The position numbers were made by a program, and so were the translations under genes. A model generated the notes under the pieces. That model saw only the letters and a list, made by a program, of their open reading frames with translations, made no database searches and was not told the DNA's origin. From Bacteroidales bacterium UBA3808 (GTDB lineage Bacteria; Bacteroidota; Bacteroidia; Bacteroidales; Paludibacteraceae), in contig DFEG01000026.1 of the NCBI GenBank assembly GCA_002369075.1, positions 61,607-92,110 on the forward strand: 30,504 nt of DNA. Direction: 5' to 3'. Shown one piece after another: positions 7,340-15,301 of the stretch (the stretch's first letter is position 1; every line of letters starts with the position of its first letter).

Positions 7340-8896
7340 TTACAGCGGTATATTCGAGTGTTTCTTAAGCGGGTTGGTCAGACGTTTCGTCTGCAGCATC
7401 TCAAACGCGCGGATGATGCGGCTGCGGGTGTAACGCGGCTCGATGACATCATCGATGTAACCACGGTTAGCCGCCTGATACGGAGAAGCAAAGAGGTCTT
7501 TGTACTCCGCCTCTTTCTCGGCGATAAATTTCTTCTTCTCCTCGGGATCCTCGATGGCCTTGATGGCTTTCGCCTGGAGCACACCTACGGCACCGCTGGC
7601 ACCCATTACGGCGATCTCCGCGTTCGGCCATGCGTAGCACATATCGCCGCGCAACTGCTTGCAGCTCATCACAATGTGCGAACCACCGTAGGACTTGCGA
7701 ACGGTGATGGTCACTTTCGGCACGGTCGCTTCGCCGTATGCAAACATCAGTTTTGCTCCGTGGTCGATGATACCGGCGTACTCTTGTCCGGTACCGCAGA
7801 GGAAGCCCGGCACATCGACAAGAGTCAGGATCTGGATATTGAATGCGTCGCAGAAACGAACGAAGCGCGCCGCCTTACGGGACGCATCGCAGTCGAGCAC
7901 GCCGGCAAGCCATGAAGGCTGGTTGGCGATGATACCCGTGGAGCGGCCGTTGAAACGCGCAAAACCGCAGATCACATTCTTGGCGAAATCTTTGTGAACC
8001 TCCATGAAATCACCGTTGTCCACGATGGTGTTGATGATCTCGTGCATGTCGTACGGTTTGTTCGGATCTGCCGGAACGATCTCATTCAGGTTATCGTCCA
8101 CGCGGGTGATGTCGTCCGTGCAGGCTACCAGCGGAGCCTCCTCCATGTTGTTCTGCGGAATGAAGGAAACGAGGCGGCGTACTTCCGCCAATGCCTCTTC
8201 CTCGGTGGCAGCAACAAAATGGGTCACACCGGATTTGGTAGCGTGGATCTTGGCGCCGCCGAGTTGCTCTACGGTCACATCCTCGCCAGTAACGGATTTG
8301 ACTACCTTCGGACCCGTGATGAACATATAGCTGTTCTGCTCGGTCATCATGATGAAGTCGGTCAGCGCCGGGCTATATACGGCGCCTCCTGCGCACGGAC
8401 CGAAGATCACACTGATCTGCGGAACGACGCCGGATGCAAGGATGTTACGCTCGAATATCTCGGCATAGCCGGCAAGCGCGCAGGCACCTTCCTGAATACG
8501 CGCACCACCGGAGTCGTTCAGACCGATGATCGGCGCTCCGAGTTTCATAGCCTGGTCCATCACATTGCATATCTTCTGTGCCATCGTCTCACTCAGCGAG
8601 CCGCCGATCACCGTTGCGTCCTGTGCAAAGACGAACACCAGACGGCCGTCTATCGTACCCGACCCTACGGCTACACCGTCGCCGAGGAATACTTTTTTCT
8701 CCATTCCGAAGTCATGGCAACGATGCGTGAGGAACATGTTGACCTCCTCGAACGAGCCTTCGTCAAGGAGCATGTTGATGCGCTCGCGGGCGGTGTAAGA
8801 GCCTTTGGCGTGGTGTTTCTCCACCGCTGCCTCACCGCCACCGGCTTGCGCCTTCGCGCGGTTCTCTACTAATCTGTCTAATTTAGCTTGATCCAT
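7340..8896 (-). CDS. mmdA: Methylmalonyl-CoA decarboxylase, carboxyltransferase (alpha) subunit
   Basis: A 518-residue acyl-CoA carboxyltransferase of the PccB/MmdA type, with two crotonase-like halves. It moves CO2 from (S)-methylmalonyl-CoA to biotin on MmdC, giving propionyl-CoA. Visible family segments are GLNDSGGARIQEG and GPCAGGAVYSPA in the first half, and VDVPGFLCGTGQE and KSYGGSHIVM in the second. I chose MDQAKLDRL at 8896: the frame stays open upstream to 9022, but that stretch is only the 8-bp repeat spacer and the end of mce. The length matches the family. Confidence 0.95.
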   Translation of the reverse strand: MDQAKLDRLVENRAKAQAGGGEAAVEKHHAKGSYTARERINMLLDEGSFEEVNMFLTHRCHDFGMEKKVFLGDGVAVGSGTIDGRLVFVFAQDATVIGGSLSETMAQKICNVMDQAMKLGAPIIGLNDSGGARIQEGACALAGYAEIFERNILASGVVPQISVIFGPCAGGAVYSPALTDFIMMTEQNSYMFITGPKVVKSVTGEDVTVEQLGGAKIHATKSGVTHFVAATEEEALAEVRRLVSFIPQNNMEEAPLVACTDDITRVDDNLNEIVPADPNKPYDMHEIINTIVDNGDFMEVHKDFAKNVICGFARFNGRSTGIIANQPSWLAGVLDCDASRKAARFVRFCDAFNIQILTLVDVPGFLCGTGQEYAGIIDHGAKLMFAYGEATVPKVTITVRKSYGGSHIVMSCKQLRGDMCYAWPNAEIAVMGASGAVGVLQAKAIKAIEDPEEKKKFIAEKEAEYKDLFASPYQAANRGYIDDVIEPRYTRSRIIRAFEMLQTKRLTNPLKKHSNIPL

Positions 8897-8957
8897 AAAT
8901 GTCCAAATATCTAAATGATTAAATAAATGACCAAATTGTAAATGAACAAATGGTAAA
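8897..8957 (-). repeat. 8-bp periodic spacer between mce and mmdA
   Basis: AAAT recurs on the plus strand at 8897, 8905, 8913, 8921, 8933, 8940, 8948 and 8955, mostly 8 bp apart (AAATNNNN). It fills the whole junction between the mce stop and the mmdA start. Confidence 0.65.
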
Positions 8958-9371
8958 TTATTTGGGTTGCTCGCAGATCTCGGTGAGGACGCCCTTGGTG
9001 CTCTTCGGGTGGAGGAAAGCAATCATGAGGTTCTCGGCGCCTTTGCGCGGAGCTTTGTCGATCAGCTGGAGACCGGCAGCCTCGCACTCAGCGAGTGCCT
9101 CTGCTACGTTCTCTACGTTGAAAGCTACATGGTGAACACCGCCGCGGCCGCCGTTCTTCTCGATGAACTTGGCAATCGTGGACTCCGGGCTCGTTGGCTC
9201 CAGAAGCTCGATTTTCACCTCACCGACTTTAAAGAATGCGGTGCGGACTTTCTGGTCCTCTACGACCTCGATACTGTAACACTTGTTCCCGGTCAGGAAC
9301 TCAAAGAAAGGTGCAGCTTCTTCAATGGAAGTAACTGCAATACCCAAATGTTCAATGTGTGTGGGTTTCAT
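8958..9371 (-). CDS. mce: Methylmalonyl-CoA epimerase
   Basis: A 137-residue VOC-superfamily protein with two beta-alpha-beta-beta-beta modules. It interconverts (R)- and (S)-methylmalonyl-CoA, linking the B12-dependent mutase to the decarboxylase. Family signatures are THIEHLGIAV at the start (metal ligand His8), GGRGGVHHVAFNV in the middle (second His ligand) and the Glu of GVLTEICEQ at the end. It is the first gene of the operon, behind the promoter at 9440-9470. Confidence 0.95.
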   Translation of the reverse strand: MKPTHIEHLGIAVTSIEEAAPFFEFLTGNKCYSIEVVEDQKVRTAFFKVGEVKIELLEPTSPESTIAKFIEKNGGRGGVHHVAFNVENVAEALAECEAAGLQLIDKAPRKGAENLMIAFLHPKSTKGVLTEICEQPK

Positions 9372-9439
9372 AATGAAATGAATTTATTGTTTGTTGATGT
9401 TTTTTTTGATTTAAGATCCGCTACACACGAAATCGGGTA

Positions 9440-9470
9440 CAAAGGTACAAAAAAAATTGCACATACGCAA
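9440..9470 (-). promoter_or_regulatory. Promoter of the mce-mmd-kinase operon
   Basis: Minus strand TTGCGTATGTG (-33 region) followed after 20 nt by TACCTTTG (9440-9447). The leader to the mce start is about 65 nt. Confidence 0.78.
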
Positions 9471-9858
9471 GGGGGAAGGCATTTTTTTGGTGAATAAAAA
9501 GTTGGATACTGAACAAACGTGCCGCTCTGACGCTATTGTCATTATTGCGTAAACGGCTGAACCATAGCAGGTTATGATATTTTTTGTTTGTTGACACTTT
9601 TGCCATGTCAAAATTCTTTCTTTTGTTACCCCGGATTGAATTCGGGGCTTCATATTACCTGTCATTCTCGTTCGCATCCCATTCGCATCCTGTACGTCCC
9701 TGATGGGTCATAGTATGCCGGCATTGTGGTTTACGCCGGGAACCACCCTATAGCGTGAGGTTGCGCTGTTCAAATACAACAAAAAATGACATACGCTGAT
9801 AAAAATACATTTTTAATCAATAAAAAACGGCTTTTTCCCGCCAAAACTCATTTTTCTC
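9471..9858. other. Intergenic region without a supported gene
   Basis: Nearly 390 bp between the divergent mce and lptD promoters. It holds two perfect inverted repeats, TTGACA/TGTCAA (near 9588-9608) and CCCCG/CGGGG (near 9631-9649), the latter like a short terminator-type hairpin. Short open frames here show no protein-like features and I do not call them. Confidence 0.5.
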
Positions 9859-9889
9859 TTGCACATTTGGCAAAAAAGTTGTACCTTTG
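9859..9889 (+). promoter_or_regulatory. Promoter of lptD-slyD-der
   Basis: TTGCACATTTG at 9859-9869 and TACCTTTG at 9882-9889, with a 20-nt gap. Transcription should start near 9895, which excludes the far-upstream ATG at 9786 as the lptD start. Confidence 0.78.
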
Positions 9890-9920
9890 CACGCTAAATT
9901 GGGTTATTGTGCGCATACGC

Positions 9921-12725
9921 GTGTGTAAAAAAATAGGAATGATGATAGCGCTCCTGTGCGGTTATACGGCGGCATGGAGTCAGCAAGCCCCCCCTACCCC
10001 CTCTGCAGAAGAAGGGCTGGCGGTGGAGCAGGCTGACAGCGTGGCGTTGGATAGCGTGGTAAGGGATAGCACACAGGCACCTCGGAAGAAGAGTGCGTTG
10101 ACTGCACCGGTACACTACCAGTCCAATGACTCGATGGTGATGATGGCGAACGGTACTGCATACCTGCACGGCAAAGGCGAGTTGAAATACGAGTCGATGG
10201 AGTTGCAGTCGGACTACATACGCATGAACCTGGACTCAAGCCTCATCTACGCACGCGGGGTCTATGACTCGCTGGACTACGAATGGAAAGGCAAACCGGT
10301 CTTCAAGGATGGAAAAGACAGTTACGAGACGAACGAAATCACCTTTAACATCAAGACGCAGAAAGGTTTTATCCGGCACGTCGTGACCCAGCAGGGCGAG
10401 GGATACATCATCGCTGACAAGACAAAGAAGATGGAGGGCAACGAGATGATGATGGCGGGCGGACAGTACACCACTTGCGACAACCATGACCATCCGCACT
10501 TCTACCTGAAGATGACACGGGCGAAAGTCAAGCCGGGCGACTACATAGCGACGGGGCCGGCATACATGGTCGTGGGAGACGTGCCGCTACCGTTAGCCAT
10601 ACCGTTCGGTTTCTTTCCGTTCACCGACAAATACTCAAGCGGTCTGATCATGCCTAACTTCGGAGATGACTACAGCCGGGGGCTGTATCTGAGCAATTTC
10701 GGCTATTATTTTGCGTTGAGCGACTATGCCGATCTGGAAGTGACGGGCGATATATACAGCCGCGGCACGTGGGCGGTCCGCGCCAAGTCGAGGTACGTAT
10801 GGCGGTACCATTTCTCGGGAAACCTGAGTATCAACTACCGTAACGATGTCACCGGGGAGCGCGGCATGCCGGACTACAGCACCGTCAGGAACTTCAGCGT
10901 ACAGTGGAGCCACAGCCAGGATGCGAAGTTCAACCCCTACAGCACATTCTCGGCGAGCGTGAACTTCGCCACGAGCGGTTACAACCGCAGTAACATCAAC
11001 AGCTACTACAACCCTCAGGCATATTCGGAGAACACGAAGAGCAGTACGGTCAACTACACCCAGCGGTTCCCCGACAGCCCGTGGACGCTGAGCGCGACTG
11101 CAAGCCTGACACAGCGTACCAGTGACTCCACCATTTCCCTGACCGCACCGCAACTGACGGTATCCATGAGCCGCGTGTTCCCATTCAAACTGTGGCGTCA
11201 GGCTGCTCTCAAACGCAAAGGCAAAGTGGGAGGAAAAGAGAAATGGTACGAGAAGATTTACATCACCTATAACATGAACGGAAAGATAGGTATCAACTCC
11301 GTAAAGGAGAAAAACTTTCTGAAGACCAATTTCCTGCGGGACTGGCAGACGGAGTTGAACCACTCGCTGCCGATCAACGCGTCCTTCATGCTCTTCAAAT
11401 ACCTCAGTGTCACGCCGACCGTCAATCTGCGCGACAAGATGTACTTCAAGCGCGTGGACAGACGTTGGGACGACGAGGCACAGGCGCTCGCCATGGATAC
11501 GACGACGGGGTTCTTCAATGTGTTTGATTTCGATGTCGGCATAAGCATGTCCACCAAACTGTACGGTTTCTACACACCGCTGAAGAAACTCTTTCCGAAC
11601 AGCAAGGTGGAGAAATTCCGCCACGTGCTCACGCCGCGCCTGTCGTTCAGTTACCACCCGGATTACGGCAATTCGTTCTGGGGATACTGGGGCTCTTACG
11701 ACCAGCCCGTTTATACCGGCGAGACGGATCCTGTCACGGGACGCAAGATACAGAAAACGGACGATACCGGTGCTCCGGTCTATCAGCACCAGACCTATTC
11801 CCGCTACGCTTCCGTTCCGGGAAGGGGTATGGCTGCCACACTCAATTTCGGTGTGGAGAACAACCTGGAGATGAAGATTGTCAACAAAGACGACACGACG
11901 GGCAAAAACCCATTCAAAGTAGTCAGCATAATAGACAAGTTCGCCGTCACGGGAGGTTACAACTTCGCCGCCGACTCCATGAACTGGAGCAAGTTCAACG
12001 TGGAGCTGCGTCTGAAATTCCCGTTCCTGAACAACTACTCGGTGACGCTGACCACCGCACTTGATCCGTATATGTACGAGTTGGACGCATTAGGCACACC
12101 GAGGCAGACGAACAAACAGTACTGGCACAACGGCCGTTTCCCGCACTGGAGCGGTCTGCGATGGGGACTCGGATACACCTTCTCCAACCAGACCATCAGG
12201 AAATGGAAAGACAAGATAGAGGGCAGAAAGACGAAGGGCGAAGGAGCGAAGGACGAAGGCGAGCTGACAGCGATAGAGAAAGATGCGGAGGGAATGGATA
12301 AGAACGCCAAACGCAAACGCACCGAGGAGGAAATAGATGACGGCTATGTCAAAACCGACTTCCCGTGGAGCTTCACGGTCAACTACTCCCTTGCCTATCA
12401 GTCAGGCAACGAGTTTGACTACCAAAAGATGTATTACAAGATGAAGTTCAGCCACTATCTGACCATGAGTGGCAATATCGGTCTGGGAAAGGGATGGAAA
12501 GTGAGTGCGAACATGACCTATAACTTCGACTACAAACAGGTCACCGCCTGCACATTCAACATCAGCCGGGACCTGCACTGCTGGAACATGACCGCCAGCA
12601 TCAACCCGATCGGTCCGTTCAAGAGCTACACGTTCCACATCGGCGTGAACGCATCCATGCTGGCGGACCTCAAATATGACAAAAACAGTAACCAATCAAC
12701 AAATAGTAGAGTAACATGGTGGTAG
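9921..12725 (+). CDS. lptD: LPS-assembly outer-membrane protein LptD (Bacteroidetes type)
   Basis: About 934 residues. An N-terminal signal peptide (hydrophobic MMIALLCGYTAAW, then SQQ) is followed by a variable Asp/Ser-rich part and an OstA/LptD-like beta-jellyroll (HGKGELKYESMELQSDYI onward). A long C-terminal beta-barrel rich in alternating aromatic residues follows. LptD inserts lipopolysaccharide into the outer leaflet. The start is uncertain. The promoter places it after about 9895; GTG at 9909 or 9921 gives a charged signal-peptide N-terminus, while ATG at 9939 has an A-rich upstream but no charge. Right after the signal peptide the DNA is C-rich (APPTPSAEEG), possibly a decayed copy of the palindromic repeat seen elsewhere. 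It overlaps slyD by 10 bp. Confidence 0.85.
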   Translation: MCKKIGMMIALLCGYTAAWSQQAPPTPSAEEGLAVEQADSVALDSVVRDSTQAPRKKSALTAPVHYQSNDSMVMMANGTAYLHGKGELKYESMELQSDYIRMNLDSSLIYARGVYDSLDYEWKGKPVFKDGKDSYETNEITFNIKTQKGFIRHVVTQQGEGYIIADKTKKMEGNEMMMAGGQYTTCDNHDHPHFYLKMTRAKVKPGDYIATGPAYMVVGDVPLPLAIPFGFFPFTDKYSSGLIMPNFGDDYSRGLYLSNFGYYFALSDYADLEVTGDIYSRGTWAVRAKSRYVWRYHFSGNLSINYRNDVTGERGMPDYSTVRNFSVQWSHSQDAKFNPYSTFSASVNFATSGYNRSNINSYYNPQAYSENTKSSTVNYTQRFPDSPWTLSATASLTQRTSDSTISLTAPQLTVSMSRVFPFKLWRQAALKRKGKVGGKEKWYEKIYITYNMNGKIGINSVKEKNFLKTNFLRDWQTELNHSLPINASFMLFKYLSVTPTVNLRDKMYFKRVDRRWDDEAQALAMDTTTGFFNVFDFDVGISMSTKLYGFYTPLKKLFPNSKVEKFRHVLTPRLSFSYHPDYGNSFWGYWGSYDQPVYTGETDPVTGRKIQKTDDTGAPVYQHQTYSRYASVPGRGMAATLNFGVENNLEMKIVNKDDTTGKNPFKVVSIIDKFAVTGGYNFAADSMNWSKFNVELRLKFPFLNNYSVTLTTALDPYMYELDALGTPRQTNKQYWHNGRFPHWSGLRWGLGYTFSNQTIRKWKDKIEGRKTKGEGAKDEGELTAIEKDAEGMDKNAKRKRTEEEIDDGYVKTDFPWSFTVNYSLAYQSGNEFDYQKMYYKMKFSHYLTMSGNIGLGKGWKVSANMTYNFDYKQVTACTFNISRDLHCWNMTASINPIGPFKSYTFHIGVNASMLADLKYDKNSNQSTNSRVTWW

Positions 12726-13294
12726 AAAACCAAAAAGTAGTGAAAGCCACGTACGAGTTGTACATCAACGGCGAAGGTGGCAAAGAAGAGTTAATGGAGA
12801 AAGCCACGGAGGAAACTCCGTTAGTATGGTGTCAGGGCGAAGGAATGATGCTCCCGGCGTTCGAGGCTGCGATGGCTGGAAAAGCCGCCGGTGAGAGTTT
12901 CGATTTCGTGCTCAAAGCAGCTGACGCCTACGGCGAGTATATTCAGGAAGGACTCATGGAGTTGCCTAAGAAAATGTTTTTCAACGGAGACGGAGAGTTC
13001 GACAGTGAACGTGTTTACGTGGGTGCCATCGTACCGATGAACACCGTGGACGGACAGGTCGTCAAGGCGCAGGTATGCGAGGTGACAGACCAAAACGTGA
13101 CCATCGACCTCAACCACCCGTACGCCGGCGAGGATCTGCATTTCAAAGGCACTATCCTTGAGATCCGCGACGTGACGGAAGGCGAGCTCAAAGCCATACG
13201 TAACCCCCGCCACAGCTGTGGAGGCTGCGGTGGAGGTCATTGCGGAGATGGCGGCTGCGAGAGCTGCGACAAAGGATGCGGAAATTGTAAATAA
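12716..13294 (+). CDS. slyD: SlyD-like FKBP-type peptidyl-prolyl isomerase with Cys-rich tail
   Basis: A 192-residue protein with a split FKBP domain. The segment GEGMMLPAFEAAMAGKAAGE is the family signature, and an insert-in-flap chaperone domain lies at about 75-130. The last 30 residues hold seven Cys and a His in a Gly-rich tail (CGGCGGGHC and onward), like the metal-binding tail of E. coli SlyD, which supplies nickel. It should act as a cytoplasmic folding helper and possibly as a metal store. The ATG lies inside the last codons of lptD, suggesting coupled translation; der follows 20 bp later. Confidence 0.9.
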   Translation: MVVENQKVVKATYELYINGEGGKEELMEKATEETPLVWCQGEGMMLPAFEAAMAGKAAGESFDFVLKAADAYGEYIQEGLMELPKKMFFNGDGEFDSERVYVGAIVPMNTVDGQVVKAQVCEVTDQNVTIDLNHPYAGEDLHFKGTILEIRDVTEGELKAIRNPRHSCGGCGGGHCGDGGCESCDKGCGNCK

Positions 13295-13314
13295 CAACAA
13301 AATACTATAAAACT

Positions 13315-14631
13315 ATGGCAAATATTGTAGCGATAGTGGGTCGTCCCAATGTTGGGAAATCGACTCTTTTTAACAGGCTCACGGGAACCCGTAGGGCGAT
13401 AGTGATGAATACCGCCGGCACGACGCGTGACCGCCAGTACGGCAAAGCCGAATGGTGCGGACGCGAGTTCTCCGTCATTGACACCGGAGGATGGGTGGTC
13501 AACAGCGATGACACCTTCGAGTCCGAGATCAACCGCCAGGTCGATCTCGCTATCCGAGAGGCGGATGTGGTGATGCTCGTCGTGGACGTGAACGAAGGCG
13601 TGACGCAGTTCGACATGGAGGTGGCGCACCTGTTGCGGCAGGCGAAGAAGCCCACCGTGCTCTGCGTCAACAAAGTGGACACGTTCGAGAACCAGTACGG
13701 CGCGGCGGAGTTCTACAAACTCGGCTTGGGCGAGCCCTTCATTCTCTCCGCCGAGAACGGTCTGGGAACGGGTGACTTGCTGGACGAGGTAGTGAGCCGT
13801 TTCCGCAAAGAGGACAACAGTGACGAGGACCTGGAGGAACTGCCGCGTTTCGCCATCGTCGGTCGCCCAAATGCCGGCAAGTCAAGTATCCTCAATGCCT
13901 TTATCGGCGAAGACCGGACGATCGTGACGGACATACCGGGTACCACGCGCGACTCCATCTACACGCGGTACAACAAGTTCGGAAAAGACTTCTACCTCGT
14001 GGACACAGCGGGTATCCGCAAGAAAGCGAAAGTGACGGAGGACCAGGAGTACTATTCCGTAGTCCGTTCCATCCGCGCCATCGAAAACAGCGACGTCTGC
14101 ATTCTCATGGTTGACGCCACGCGCGGTATTGAGGCGCAGGACCTCAATATCTACTCGCTGATCCAGAAAAACAAGAAGGGTCTGGTGGTATGTATCAACA
14201 AGTGGGATCTGGTCGAAAGTAAGACGAATCAGGATATTAAAGCCTACGAAAGTGCCATTCGCGAGCGGATTGCGCCGTTCACGGACTTCCCGATCATCTT
14301 CACCAGTGCGCTGACCAAGCAGCGAATCTTCAAAGTCGTGGAGACGGCTATCCACGTCTATGAGAACAAGAACAAGAAGATCCCGACTGCCCAACTGAAC
14401 GACAAGTTCCTGCCGCTCATCGAAAACTATCCCCCACCCGCTTGGAAGGGCAAGTATATCAAAATCAAGTATTGCACCCAGCTGCCGAACGCCCAGATAC
14501 CGACCTTCGTGTTCTTCGCCAACCTGCCGCAGTATGTCAAAGAGCCGTACCGGCGCTTTCTGGAGAACAAACTGCGCGAGTGGTGGGATTTCGAGGGTAC
14601 GCCGGTGCAGCTGTTCATTCGGGCGAAATAG
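13315..14631 (+). CDS. der: Ribosome-assembly GTPase Der (EngA)
   Basis: A 438-residue protein with two tandem GTPase domains and a C-terminal KH-like domain, the arrangement unique to Der. The first domain has GRPNVGKS at 9-16, DTGG at 56-59 and NKVD at 119-122. The second has GRPNAGKS at 183-190, a DTAG box and NKWD at 295-298. It acts in maturation of the 50S ribosomal subunit. It is the last gene of the lptD operon, and its stop codon is the first part of a 7-bp repeat array. Confidence 0.97.
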   Translation: MANIVAIVGRPNVGKSTLFNRLTGTRRAIVMNTAGTTRDRQYGKAEWCGREFSVIDTGGWVVNSDDTFESEINRQVDLAIREADVVMLVVDVNEGVTQFDMEVAHLLRQAKKPTVLCVNKVDTFENQYGAAEFYKLGLGEPFILSAENGLGTGDLLDEVVSRFRKEDNSDEDLEELPRFAIVGRPNAGKSSILNAFIGEDRTIVTDIPGTTRDSIYTRYNKFGKDFYLVDTAGIRKKAKVTEDQEYYSVVRSIRAIENSDVCILMVDATRGIEAQDLNIYSLIQKNKKGLVVCINKWDLVESKTNQDIKAYESAIRERIAPFTDFPIIFTSALTKQRIFKVVETAIHVYENKNKKIPTAQLNDKFLPLIENYPPPAWKGKYIKIKYCTQLPNAQIPTFVFFANLPQYVKEPYRRFLENKLREWWDFEGTPVQLFIRAK

Positions 14632-14665
14632 TGTATGGTGAATAGTGAATGGCGTGTGGTGTATG
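14631..14665 (+). repeat. 7-bp tandem repeat after der
   Basis: Units GTGTATG, GTGAATA, GTGAATG, GCGTGTG, GTGTATG follow at exactly 7 bp. The first base of the array is the last base of the der stop codon. Confidence 0.75.
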
Positions 14666-14699
14666 ATTTTAAGAAAAAGTTTACTTTTTACTTAAATAC

Positions 14700-14730
14700 T
14701 TGCGTATGTCAAAAAAAAGTTGTAACTTTG
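14700..14730 (+). promoter_or_regulatory. Promoter of the FAH-porU-porV-ispF-aroK operon
   Basis: TTGCGTATGTC from 14700 and TAACTTTG at 14723-14730, gap 20 nt, with an A-run in the spacer. The ATG at 14750 is 20 nt downstream. Confidence 0.8.
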
Positions 14731-14749
14731 CGCGTTATTTCGGGTTTGA

Positions 14750-15301
14750 ATGAAAATAATAGGCTTTATATATAGTCAAGCGTCGGAAAACGAAAGCGGA
14801 TGGGAAATGGTGCTCAAAGGCGACAGTTGTCTGCTCAACGGCAGGAAGCCGATGTTCGTACCCGATTGGACGGAAGAGTTAGGGGTGACGGAGTGCCTGA
14901 TCCTGCGGGTGAGCCGGTTGGGAAAAGAAATAGGGCTGAAGTTCGCAGGCCGTTATTACGATGCCGTAGCGCCCGGAGCCGATTTCATAGCGATGGACAA
15001 AGCGCGCGAGCTGCAGGCACACGGCAGACCCTGGACCGAAGCCGTCGCATTCGACTACTCGCTGGCTATAGGAGAATATGAGCCTACCCCCACCCCCTCC
15101 CTGAAGGGAAGGGAGTATTTGGGGAGAAAACTGGTTATTTCCCCCGAAGAGGCGGTCGTGGAAGCCAGCAGAGTAATGACCATCCGGCAAGGCGATCTGA
15201 TTTATATTCAGAAGAAAACCGAACCGCGCAAAGTGCAAAAAGAAGAAATAATACGCGTCGAGAAAGACGGAATAGAAACACTGTATTGTAAGATAAAATG
15301 A
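14750..15301 (+). CDS. Divergent fumarylacetoacetate-hydrolase-like protein carrying a repeat insertion
   Basis: A 183-residue protein that follows the FAH-family pattern: KPMFVPDW, then GRYYDAVAPGADFIAMD and GRPWTEAVAFDYSLAIG. Canonical members have an E-x-E metal pair before the RYYD segment; here the aligned stretch reads GVTECLILRV, so at least one acidic ligand appears lost and catalysis is doubtful. Residues 109-125 (EYEPTPTPSLKGREYLG) are encoded by a palindromic GC-rich repeat inserted in frame. The stop overlaps the porU start in an ATGA. I recall an FAH-family gene in front of porU in Porphyromonas gingivalis as well, so the position seems conserved. Confidence 0.75.
   Translation: MKIIGFIYSQASENESGWEMVLKGDSCLLNGRKPMFVPDWTEELGVTECLILRVSRLGKEIGLKFAGRYYDAVAPGADFIAMDKARELQAHGRPWTEAVAFDYSLAIGEYEPTPTPSLKGREYLGRKLVISPEEAVVEASRVMTIRQGDLIYIQKKTEPRKVQKEEIIRVEKDGIETLYCKIK
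15083..15125 (-). repeat. Palindromic GC-rich repeat element inside the FAH-like gene
   Basis: Read on the minus strand it contains CTCCCTTCCCTTCAGGGA followed by a G-rich tail ending GGGGGTAGG. This matches the element at 30041-30077. Imperfect 10-bp direct repeats GGAGAATATG (15071-15080) and GGAGTATTTG (15112-15121) flank it, with 8 of 10 bases equal. The reading frame is kept. Confidence 0.7.

Noticed and set aside
9411..9677. 88-codon frame in the mce-lptD gap
   Set aside because: It reads through the mce promoter and a hairpin, has no features, and overlaps the leader.
9786..9920. Upstream ATG as lptD start
   Set aside because: The promoter -7 box is at 9882-9889, inside this stretch, so it would lie upstream of the transcript.
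10635..11789. 384-codon open frame antisense to lptD
   Set aside because: No protein-like composition (many Val, Arg, His), no promoter, and the sense strand is a clear beta-barrel gene.
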